NCBI GenBank assembly: GCA_037441775.1
Contig: JBBIRO010000010.1
Coordinates: 20,884 to 84,883, forward strand
Direction of reading: 5' to 3'
Length of the DNA: 64,000 bases
Origin: CAMTWB01 sp037441775
GTDB lineage: Bacteria; Desulfobacterota; Syntrophia; Syntrophales; CAMTWB01
The translations under genes and the position numbers were made by a program. Of this stretch, positions 33,337-41,121 are shown piece by piece (position 1 is the first letter of the stretch; every line of letters starts with the position of its first letter). The notes under the pieces were generated by a model that had not been told where the DNA came from, did not search any database, and saw only the letters and a program-made list of their open reading frames with translations.

Positions 33337-34488
33337 CTATTTTACCGGTTCGTCAGGGGTGACGACTTTGTAAAAAATCATGAGCTCCCTCTCCCTTGAG
33401 GGGAGATCGTTTGGGGAATTCGAACTTATTACGATCTCATCAGAGATGATCTCAAGCTCAACGCGCAAGACATGACAATGGTGAAAGTTATCCGGAAAAT
33501 CAGCCAGTTTTACCGAGTCCTTTTCGGTTGTCACAAGAAAATCGGCCTTTTTTTCCAGGAAAAGACTATGCATACGGGCGAGATCTTCCTGCCGGTAGTT
33601 ATGGTGGTCAGGAAAGATCCGGTATGCCGTCACCAGGGCCCCCAGTGACTCCACGGTATTTTTGAACCCCGCCGGTGATCCGATGCCGGAGAAAAGACAA
33701 ACCTTCTTCCCCCGTAGGGTTTCCGGGGGCCAGGATTGACCGCTGGCCGGATGGAACAACTCCGTTGGCTTATGGCAGGCGATAAACCGCGGCGCTTTAA
33801 CGTTTGAAGGAATTAGAATTTTTTCTAAATCATAGTTTCTGACCGCGGAATCGTCCCGACCGGTATAAACAATCACATCCGCCCGCTTCAATCCTTCCCG
33901 GCTCTCCCGCAGGGTTCCCCGGGGCAAAAGCCAGCCGTTACCAAAAGGCCGTAAATAATCCAGCAGGACTATATCTATATCCCGAAACAGGCTGCGATGC
34001 TGAAAAGCGTCATCCAGGATCAGCAGATCAGACTGAAACATCTTTCGGGCCGCCTGACCGGCAAGCGCCCTTTTTTTGGCCACTAAAACCGGCACCCCGG
34101 GCAGACGACGGGCCAAAAGAATGGCCTCCTCGCCGACCGTCTCATGATTACTGAGAATATCTTTCCCGTTAGAGACCAGTATCACCCCGGATTGCCGCTT
34201 ACCCCCGTAACCACGGGTGAGAACCGCCGGAGAAAAACCCTGTTGTTGGAAATAGCGGGCCAGGCTGATCACCAGCGGCGTCTTCCCCGTGCCCCCCACG
34301 GTAATATTTCCTACACTGATGACCGGACAGGACAGCTTTGTTGCCCTCAGGATGCCGCGATCGAAGAGGATGTTTCGAAAAGAGATCAGTAACCGGTACG
34401 GACCGGACAAGAGCCCTAAAAGCAGCGTGAGAAAGCTGTTTTGCGCTGCCTCGTCCCCCTCCCAGATCCTGGTAATCTCTTCTCTCAT
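33337..34488 (-). CDS. lpxK: Tetraacyldisaccharide 4'-kinase LpxK
   Basis: The 383-residue protein phosphorylates the 4' position of the lipid A precursor at the inner membrane. It has the Walker A-type VGNITVGGTGKTPLVI (about 57-72), RGYGGK and LILDDAFQHRSLFRDIDIVLLD. The ending IFYKVVTPDEPVK is encoded partly by a dispersed repeat (33361-33379), so the last residues are probably acquired from it. The gene follows msbA after a 160-base spacer that holds a heptad array. Confidence 0.94.
   Translation of the reverse strand: MREEITRIWEGDEAAQNSFLTLLLGLLSGPYRLLISFRNILFDRGILRATKLSCPVISVGNITVGGTGKTPLVISLARYFQQQGFSPAVLTRGYGGKRQSGVILVSNGKDILSNHETVGEEAILLARRLPGVPVLVAKKRALAGQAARKMFQSDLLILDDAFQHRSLFRDIDIVLLDYLRPFGNGWLLPRGTLRESREGLKRADVIVYTGRDDSAVRNYDLEKILIPSNVKAPRFIACHKPTELFHPASGQSWPPETLRGKKVCLFSGIGSPAGFKNTVESLGALVTAYRIFPDHHNYRQEDLARMHSLFLEKKADFLVTTEKDSVKLADFPDNFHHCHVLRVELEIISDEIVISSNSPNDLPSRERELMIFYKVVTPDEPVK
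33361..33379 (+). repeat. Dispersed repeat family 1 copy inside the lpxK 3' end
   Basis: GACGACTTTGTAAAAAATC matches the family core (18 of 19 positions to GACGACTTTGTAAAAAGTC). On the minus strand it encodes IFYKVV near the LpxK C-terminus. Confidence 0.7.
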
Positions 34489-34553
34489 TTTTGTTTTCCT
34501 GTAACTGCACAGGTGTTTGGACTGTAAGTTTTTTGTAGTAATTACTAAGATAT

Positions 34554-34655
34554 TCAGTAGTCAGGAGGGTCAAGGGTTATCCCGTCTCCTGTCTCCTGTC
34601 TCCTGTCTTCTGTCTTCTGTCTCATATCTCCTGTCTCCTAAATTCTGACTACTGA
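34554..34655. repeat. Heptad array flanked by inverted repeats between msbA and lpxK
   Basis: Eight copies of a 7-bp unit (GTCTCCT with variants; AGGAGAC on the transcribed minus strand) occupy 34584-34639. They are flanked by CAGTAGTCAG (34554) and its inverse CTGACTACTG (34645-34654). The right flank supplies the TAG stop of msbA. Short AGGAGTC/AGGAGAC strings of this type are seen in intergenic regions of various bacteria. Confidence 0.8.
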
Positions 34656-36400
34656 GCATTTACATCTTCCCGCGGACCATTTTGGGCAAACTGCAGCTCG
34701 TAGAGCTTACGATACTCGCCACCCAAAGCCAGGAGTTCTTCATTGGAACCCTCTTCGACAATCCTCCCATCCACCAGGACATATATCCGGTCGGCATTGC
34801 GGATGGTGGAGAGGCGATGGGCGATTACCAGAGTAGTCCTGTCTTTCATCAAGACTTCCAGTGCGGATTGAACCTCCTTCTCCCCTTCCGTGTCAAGCGA
34901 CGAGGTAGCTTCATCCAAGATCAGAATCGGGGCATTCTTCAGCAGCGCCCGGGCGATGGCAATACGCTGCCGTTCCCCTCCGGAGAGCTTCACCCCCTGC
35001 TCTCCGATAACAGTTTCATAACCAGCCGGCAGCTCCATGATAAAATCGTGGGCGTAGGCAGCTTTAGCTGCGCTTATCACCTCTTCTTCCCCCCTTGCCC
35101 GGTCACCATAGGCAATGTTGTTGCGGACGGTATCATTAAAAAGTATGGTCTGCTGAGTTACGATTGCGATCTGGGAACGAAGCGAGTCGAGGGTAGCTTC
35201 GCGGATATCAGTTCCGTCAATCAATACCCGTCCGGCGTTCACATCATAGAAACGAGGGATAAGATTGACCAAGGTGGTCTTCCCGCCGCCGCTCATACCG
35301 ACAAAAGCCACCACCCGGCCCACCGGAATGGTTAGATTTATATTCTTCAGAACAGGCTTATCCTCATACGAAAAGGTAACATCCTCGAGCCGTATCTCTC
35401 GCGATATCCGGGGCAGTGCCGTTGCAGCCGGGTGATCTTTTATTTCCGGCTCCCGGTCGATGATGTTAAATACCCTCTCGGCCCCAGCCAGCCCCTGTTG
35501 GATGGTATTGTTGACATTGGTAAGCCTCTTGACTGGTTCGTAAAGCATGATCAGCGCGGCCAGGAAGGAAAAGAATGTTCCCGGGGTTGAAGACCCGTGA
35601 AGGACCTGGTAGCCGCCGTAAAAGACAACAGCCCCCACCCCCAGACCGCCCAGAAACTCCATGAAGGGGCTGGAAATAGCCTGAACGGACACGGTCTTCA
35701 AGGTTAGCTTGAAAAGCTGCTCGTTTTCCGCGGAAAACCTCTTATTTTCATGCTCCTCCATATTGAACGCTTTGACGATCCTGATCCCCGAGATCGTCTC
35801 CTGCAAGAGTGAAGCGAGACTTCCCATCCGCGTCTGAGTCCGAGTGGCCACTTTCCTCATCATCCGGCCGAACTTGGCAATGGGATAGACCGTGAGGGGG
35901 AAAACCAGCATTGCGATAAAGGCCAGCTTCCAATCCCGGTAGAAGACCACAAAAACAAGAAACATCAGGGTAAAGCTGTCTTTGAACAGACTGGTCACCG
36001 CTTCCGATACGGCTCCCTGAATATAGGAGACATCATTGGTGATCCGGGAGATGAGCATCCCGGTGGGGTTAGCGGCGAAAAAGGACAAAGGCTGGATTTG
36101 GATGCGGCGATAGAGGCTGGCCCTTAAGTCGGCGATGACCCGTTGACCGATGAAGCTCATCAGGATGTTCTGGGCATAGGTGCAGGCCCCCTTGACGAAA
36201 TAAATCAGGATTATCATAAGCGGTAGCCAACGGATGGCCGCCTCATTTTTATTGAGGAATATTTCGTCTAAGACGGGTTTTACCAAAAAGGCCATGGACG
36301 AGGTAGAAGCGCCTACCCCCAGCATGCACATCAGGGCGATGAGGAACTTTACCCAGTGGGGTTTCGCCAATAGCATAAGCCGTCGGAATACCATTTTCAA
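34649..36400 (-). CDS. msbA: Lipid A export permease/ATP-binding protein MsbA
   Basis: The 583-residue half-transporter has six membrane helices (about 15-300). It has the ABC domain with Walker A GMSGGGKTT (about 368-376), signature LSGGERQRIAIARALL, Walker B ILILDEATSSLD and the His loop AHRLST. It flips lipid A-core across the inner membrane using ATP. The start is TTG at 36400 overlapping the lpxB stop, or the ATG two codons later. Genomic position between lpxB and lpxK supports MsbA over a generic exporter. Confidence 0.93.
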   Translation of the reverse strand: MKMVFRRLMLLAKPHWVKFLIALMCMLGVGASTSSMAFLVKPVLDEIFLNKNEAAIRWLPLMIILIYFVKGACTYAQNILMSFIGQRVIADLRASLYRRIQIQPLSFFAANPTGMLISRITNDVSYIQGAVSEAVTSLFKDSFTLMFLVFVVFYRDWKLAFIAMLVFPLTVYPIAKFGRMMRKVATRTQTRMGSLASLLQETISGIRIVKAFNMEEHENKRFSAENEQLFKLTLKTVSVQAISSPFMEFLGGLGVGAVVFYGGYQVLHGSSTPGTFFSFLAALIMLYEPVKRLTNVNNTIQQGLAGAERVFNIIDREPEIKDHPAATALPRISREIRLEDVTFSYEDKPVLKNINLTIPVGRVVAFVGMSGGGKTTLVNLIPRFYDVNAGRVLIDGTDIREATLDSLRSQIAIVTQQTILFNDTVRNNIAYGDRARGEEEVISAAKAAYAHDFIMELPAGYETVIGEQGVKLSGGERQRIAIARALLKNAPILILDEATSSLDTEGEKEVQSALEVLMKDRTTLVIAHRLSTIRNADRIYVLVDGRIVEEGSNEELLALGGEYRKLYELQFAQNGPREDVNAQ

Positions 36401-37551
36401 TCACCCATCCGGATCATTTCAGCGGCAATTTTTGCCGTCCTCTTTGCCGCCCCGGCGCGCCCCAACCGGTCATGGAGGTTGGATAATTCCTCAACCATTC
36501 GCTGTCTTCTTGCCGGATCACTTAGGATTGCCAGTGCCTCGGTAGCTATTGCTTCCGGATTCGCCCGCTCCTGGATCAATTCTGGCATGATGCTCTTGCC
36601 GGCAATGATATTAACCAGGCCGATATAGGGAATATTGATGAAAAGCCGGCCGATCAGATAGGAAAGCCAAGAGACGCGGTAGATTATGATCATCGGTTTA
36701 CCCAGCAGGGCGATCTCCAGGGTCGCCGTGCCGGAGGCGACGATTGCCAGATCGGACGCGGCAATGGCGTCGTAGATATTTTCTTTCACAACGGTGACGG
36801 CCAGGGGGGACAGGCTCAACTGTTCCCGTATCATCTCTACGGGGATTGCATCCGCCAGGGGGATCAGATACTGCACCTGACCCAACCGGGCATTTATCAG
36901 TTCGGCCCCCTTGAGCATTTCCGGAAGGTGCCTGGCCACTTCCCTCTCGCGGCTCCCGGGGAGAAGGGCAATGGTGGTTGCCCCCTCTGGCAGCTGAAAA
37001 AATCTTTTCGCCTCGGCGACGGTGAATTGTGTTTTAACCTCATCAAGCAGGGGATGGCCGACAAAAGTGACATCCACCTTGGAAGACCGATAGAAATCTT
37101 CTTCAAAAGGCAGGATCACCACCATCTTGTCCACGTTTTTCTCTATCTTCCTGACCCGGCCGCGCCGCCAGGCCCAGACTTGCGGACTTATGTAGTACAG
37201 CACCTTAATGCCGATCTTTTTGGCATAGGAAGCAATCATAAGATTAAAATCGGGAAAATCAATCAGGATCAACAGGGCCGGCCGCTCTTCGCGCAGGGTT
37301 CGCCGCACCAGACGCATGGCCGTCCAGATGCGGGGCAGCTTAATAAAAGCTTCGGTGATTCCCACAACGGCAATATCCGCCACAGCGAGAATCATCCGGA
37401 CTCCGGCCTCTTTCATCCGGGCGCCTCCCAACCCGATAATATCCAGCAGGGGATCAATCTTTTTGAGCTCCCGAACCAGACTCGCCCCATGAAAATCCCC
37501 AGAGGACTCGCCAGCCATGATCATGACGGTTTTTTTGCTTTCCAAGGGCAT
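36397..37551 (-). CDS. lpxB: Lipid-A-disaccharide synthase LpxB
   Basis: The 384-residue glycosyltransferase (family GT19) joins lipid X and UDP-2,3-diacylglucosamine. It has the N-terminal GESSGDFHGASLVREL, YYISPQVWAWRRGR, LPFEEDFYR, LLPGSREREVARHLPEML and SGTATLEIALLGKPMIIIYR, all typical. Length matches the family. It follows the Gfo/Idh gene by about 90 bases and overlaps msbA. Confidence 0.96.
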   Translation of the reverse strand: MPLESKKTVMIMAGESSGDFHGASLVRELKKIDPLLDIIGLGGARMKEAGVRMILAVADIAVVGITEAFIKLPRIWTAMRLVRRTLREERPALLILIDFPDFNLMIASYAKKIGIKVLYYISPQVWAWRRGRVRKIEKNVDKMVVILPFEEDFYRSSKVDVTFVGHPLLDEVKTQFTVAEAKRFFQLPEGATTIALLPGSREREVARHLPEMLKGAELINARLGQVQYLIPLADAIPVEMIREQLSLSPLAVTVVKENIYDAIAASDLAIVASGTATLEIALLGKPMIIIYRVSWLSYLIGRLFINIPYIGLVNIIAGKSIMPELIQERANPEAIATEALAILSDPARRQRMVEELSNLHDRLGRAGAAKRTAKIAAEMIRMGD

Positions 37552-37643
37552 GATTAACTCACAAGAAGCAAGGACAAGATCGATTGTAAAATGGCTTCAC
37601 AATCGCGTGGCGCGGCGCGCCTGGTTTAACTGGCGGCGTCAGG

Positions 37644-38585
37644 TCAGCCTCCCGGCTGGGTTTTCATGTTGGCAATCACCATTAGGGCCAATGCCAGCGC
37701 ATCCCGGCCATCTCTTCCCGTTACCGGAGGCTCCGTATTGTCGCGAATCGAATTAAGAAAAGAGCGGATCTCCTCTTCGAGCGGATCATGCTTAGATATC
37801 TCCAGCCGCTTATCGACGATCTCTCTTTTCCCCTGCGCCGAGACCGCGAATCCCAGAGATACCAGATCCCGGTTGCGGTAATCCACGGAGTGGTATCCGC
37901 CCTGTTCAAAAAAGCGGATCTTCTGCATCCGTTGCAGACTCAGCCTGCTGGCCGTCACGTTGGCAATGCAGCCGCCGGCGAATTTTATTCGCGCATTGGT
38001 AATGTCCGTCTTTTCCGACAAAACGGCTACACCGACGGCATCTACCGACAGCACCGGTGATTTTACGTATTTCAATATGATATCCAGATCATGGATCATC
38101 AGGTCTAGGACTACGTCAACTTCAATTCCCCGTTCCTGGTAAGGATGAAGACGATGCGCCTCAATGAAAAAAGGGCGCATATTAAGGCGGTCCAGGGCCA
38201 TTATGGCCGGGTTGAAACGCTCGACCATCCCCACCTGCAAAACAAGCCCCTTTTGCTGAGCGATCGCAATCAGCTCATCCGCCTCAGCCAGGCTGGCCGT
38301 AAAGGGCTTCTCCACTAGAACATGGACACCGGCCAGGAGAAAATCGCGAGCCACCTGATAATGTCCAGCCGTGGGCACGCAAATGCTGACCGCATCGAGG
38401 GCCCCAAGCAAATCACGATAATCCGCCGATGCCAGGCAATGGTACTCGAGAGCCGCGGCGGAAGCTTTTCCGGGAATGACATCGGCCGCGCCGGCGATCT
38501 GGCATTGTGGCAATTTGCTGTATTTTTGGAGATGGTAAGTGCCCAGATGGCCGATGCCGACGACCCCGACTCTAATTTTCTTCAT
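37644..38585 (-). CDS. Gfo/Idh/MocA-family NAD(P)-dependent oxidoreductase in the lipid A cluster
   Basis: The 313-residue protein has a Rossmann start GVVGIGHLGTYHLQKY, the conserved VHVLVEKPFT (Lys of the EKP motif) and a C-terminal alpha/beta substrate domain with LDLMIHDLDIIL. Members beside lpxA in other bacteria include GnnA, which oxidises the 3-OH of UDP-GlcNAc so that GnnB can add an amino group. No gnnB-like aminotransferase is next to it here, so that role is only possible. It overlaps the lpxA 3' end by 14 bases. Confidence 0.85.
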   Translation of the reverse strand: MKKIRVGVVGIGHLGTYHLQKYSKLPQCQIAGAADVIPGKASAAALEYHCLASADYRDLLGALDAVSICVPTAGHYQVARDFLLAGVHVLVEKPFTASLAEADELIAIAQQKGLVLQVGMVERFNPAIMALDRLNMRPFFIEAHRLHPYQERGIEVDVVLDLMIHDLDIILKYVKSPVLSVDAVGVAVLSEKTDITNARIKFAGGCIANVTASRLSLQRMQKIRFFEQGGYHSVDYRNRDLVSLGFAVSAQGKREIVDKRLEISKHDPLEEEIRSFLNSIRDNTEPPVTGRDGRDALALALMVIANMKTQPGG

Positions 38586-39387
38586 TGTTTTTAGAATCCT
38601 TCGACTTAAGCCGTGGCCGGCAGACGCCCTTGGGGGAATTTTCTATAAATTCGATAAACTGTCTGACCTCGGCAATGTCCGGCACTTCGGCCCTTATTTT
38701 TTCGCAGGCCTTGGCCACGGTCAGCGAGGAACGGAAAAATATCCGCTGGGCCTCCTGAAGAGCAGCGATTGTTTCCTTGGCAAATCCCCGTCGTTTGAGT
38801 CCAATCAGGTTAAGACCGTAGAGTTTGGCGTGATTGCCCGAAACCATGGCAAAAGGTGGAACATCCTTCGTTACCGCCGAGGCGCCGCCGACGATAGAAT
38901 GCGCGCCGATCCGCACAAACTGAAGAATTCCGGAAAGGCCGCCGATAATCGCATGGTCGTCAATATGGATATGACCGGCCAGGTTGGCCGAGTTGGCCAT
39001 TACGATATGACTGCCCAGACGGCAGTTATGGGCGATATGGCAATAGGCCATGATCAGATTGTGATCTCCCATGATAGTCGTGCCGATGTCCGCGGCGGTG
39101 GCCCGGTGAATCGTCACGAACTCTCTGATGCTGTTGTGGTTGCCGATTATTACCCGGGTCTTTTCGCCCCGGTACTTCAAATCCTGCGGAATGCCGCCAA
39201 TCGAGCAGAACTGAAAGATATGGCAACTCTCGCCAATATCGGTATGCTCCTCAATAACCGTATGCGGCCCGATAATGGTGTTTTTGCCGATATTGACATC
39301 GTGACTGATTACCGCATAGGGGCCAATTTCTACCCCTTCCGCCAACCTCGCGCCGGGAGATATTACCGCCGTAGGATGAATTGCCAT
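38572..39387 (-). CDS. lpxA: UDP-N-acetylglucosamine acyltransferase LpxA
   Basis: The 271-residue protein is a left-handed beta-helix built from hexapeptide repeats (residues about 1-185), with a helical C-terminus. It has IHPTAVISPGARLAEGVEIG, EFVTIHRATAADIGTT, and AYCHIAHNCRLG with the catalytic-type His. It catalyses the first step of lipid A synthesis, transferring a 3-hydroxyacyl chain from ACP. Start ATG at 39387, 84 bases after lpxD. Confidence 0.96.
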   Translation of the reverse strand: MAIHPTAVISPGARLAEGVEIGPYAVISHDVNIGKNTIIGPHTVIEEHTDIGESCHIFQFCSIGGIPQDLKYRGEKTRVIIGNHNSIREFVTIHRATAADIGTTIMGDHNLIMAYCHIAHNCRLGSHIVMANSANLAGHIHIDDHAIIGGLSGILQFVRIGAHSIVGGASAVTKDVPPFAMVSGNHAKLYGLNLIGLKRRGFAKETIAALQEAQRIFFRSSLTVAKACEKIRAEVPDIAEVRQFIEFIENSPKGVCRPRLKSKDSKNNEEN

Positions 39388-39470
39388 TTCTGTTCCTCTG
39401 GTTTATAAAAAATTAAAGCCGCCCGACCGGCAAAGGCGGTTTTAGTGTCCTGTTGCGGAAAAAATTATAC

Positions 39471-40502
39471 CTACTCGACCGGCCTGTTTTCCAGCTCTTT
39501 GATCCTCTGCTCCAAACCGGCAATCCTTTCCCTCAATTCCGGAATTCTGGCCAGGCTGGCTTCCTTCTTCAACCATTCCCGGTGGGGGAGATGGGGAAAA
39601 CCTGCCACCACCTGACCCGGCGAAACGTCTTTATGCACTCCGGATCCGGCAGCTATCATGACCCGGTCTCCGATTGTTATATGACCGACCACTCCGGCCT
39701 GGCCGCCTATGATTACGCTCTTTCCCAGTTTGGCGCTTCCCGCGAGGCCAACCTGGGCGACAATAACCGAATTCTCGCCGATTACAACGTTGTGGGCAAT
39801 CATCACCAGATTGTCGATCTTCGTTCCGCGCTGGATCCAGGTCCGGCCCATCGTCCCGCGATCGATGGTGGTATTGGCTCCTATTTCCACATCATCATCG
39901 ATCTGCACGTAACCGATCTGGGGAATTTTAAGATTGTTTGCGCCCGGACTGGCATAACCGAATCCATCGCTGCCGATGACAACGCCGGCATGAATGACAA
40001 CCCGGCGACCGATTAGGGACCGGCGGTAGATCGTCACACCCGGGTAAATAACCGTATCCTCGCCGATGACGCTCTCATTGCCCACATAAACACCGGGGTA
40101 AAGCACCACTCCTCGCTCTACCCGGGCGCCTTGGCCCACGTACACCTGCGGGAAAATCACCGCCTCCGGCGAGACCACCGCTGCCGGATCGATAAACGCC
40201 CCTGTCCTATCTCCCACGGCGGGGTTGTCTTCCGGATAGTAAAGGAGAAGCAACTTGGCCAGGGCCGCGTAGGGATCCGGCACCAGGATGACGTTTTTAT
40301 AAAGAGGCTGCTCGCGCTCGGACTGGATGACAGCTCCCGCCCGGGTAATAGCCAGCTTCTTGCGGTATTTATGGCTCGCAACCAGCGTAATATCACCCGG
40401 CCCGGCTTCCTCGATCCCCCTCACGCCGGTTATCTCCTGGCGCTCCTCGCCTTGCCACTGAGCATCGAGAAGCGCTGCTATTTCCTTTAATGTCTTTAAC
40501 AT
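39471..40502 (-). CDS. lpxD: UDP-3-O-acylglucosamine N-acyltransferase LpxD
   Basis: The 343-residue protein has an N-terminal uridine-binding domain (about 1-100) followed by hexapeptide repeats (PEAVIFPQVYVGQGARV, VVIGSDGFGYA). It has the catalytic-type His in LVMIAHNVVIGENS and a C-terminal helix. It adds the second acyl chain to the lipid A precursor. It lies 35 bases after skp. Unlike many clusters, no fabZ stands between lpxD and lpxA. Confidence 0.96.
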   Translation of the reverse strand: MLKTLKEIAALLDAQWQGEERQEITGVRGIEEAGPGDITLVASHKYRKKLAITRAGAVIQSEREQPLYKNVILVPDPYAALAKLLLLYYPEDNPAVGDRTGAFIDPAAVVSPEAVIFPQVYVGQGARVERGVVLYPGVYVGNESVIGEDTVIYPGVTIYRRSLIGRRVVIHAGVVIGSDGFGYASPGANNLKIPQIGYVQIDDDVEIGANTTIDRGTMGRTWIQRGTKIDNLVMIAHNVVIGENSVIVAQVGLAGSAKLGKSVIIGGQAGVVGHITIGDRVMIAAGSGVHKDVSPGQVVAGFPHLPHREWLKKEASLARIPELRERIAGLEQRIKELENRPVE

Positions 40503-40537
40503 GACACAAAACGCTGCGGAAATCTTACACGTTGAAC

Positions 40538-41077
40538 CTATTTCTTCGGCGGCCGGTAGGTCCTGTTGAATTCATCGATCACCCGCTTGGTGATATCCAG
40601 TTCCTTGGAGAAAAACGGCAACGGCACAGAACTTGTATCCATAATCATCGTGTATTTTTCCCTTTCGCCAAAGGAGGTGATAACCTTCAACACCTCGGGC
40701 ATCAGAGCCTTGGTAAGCTCCTGATCCCTCTGCTGCAGCGCCTCATTGGCATCGCGCACCAGGTTCTGGTAATCTCTGAATCTCTTCTGATAGGAGGTCT
40801 CCCGATCCCTAAGCGCGCTTTCCGTCATCACCGGCCGCTGCCGATCAAGGTCGTCCTTGAGTTTTTTTAATTCCGCTTCGCGGGCCTGGATGACCTCCCT
40901 CTCCTTTTCAAAGACCTTCTTGAATTCGTCGGCGGCCCTTTTCCCCGCCTCCGACGAGACCATCACCTCCCTCATATCCACAAAACCGATCTTGCCGCTG
41001 GCCAAAGCCGCTGTTGACGCAAAAACAAGGGCAACTAAAACCAAGATGTTTACCGCAAAAAACTGTATTTTTTTCAT
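40538..41077 (-). CDS. skp: Periplasmic chaperone Skp/OmpH family
   Basis: From the ATG at 41077 (GGGAGAAG upstream) the protein has 179 residues. It has a signal peptide (MKKIQFFAVNILVLVALVFA, then STAALA), the start of the mature form GKIGFVDMREVM, a long charged coiled coil (about 45-130, the tentacles), and a closing strand region. Skp holds unfolded outer-membrane proteins on their way to BamA, whose gene is directly upstream. Confidence 0.93.
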   Translation of the reverse strand: MKKIQFFAVNILVLVALVFASTAALASGKIGFVDMREVMVSSEAGKRAADEFKKVFEKEREVIQAREAELKKLKDDLDRQRPVMTESALRDRETSYQKRFRDYQNLVRDANEALQQRDQELTKALMPEVLKVITSFGEREKYTMIMDTSSVPLPFFSKELDITKRVIDEFNRTYRPPKK

Positions 41078-41121
41078 GATAAGCTTCTCCCTCACGGATA
41101 TATTTTTTAGCATCTAATTAT

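Noticed and set aside
34584..34639. Short direct repeats resembling a CRISPR array
   Set aside because: The unit is only 7 bp with no spacers, so it is a simple tandem repeat.
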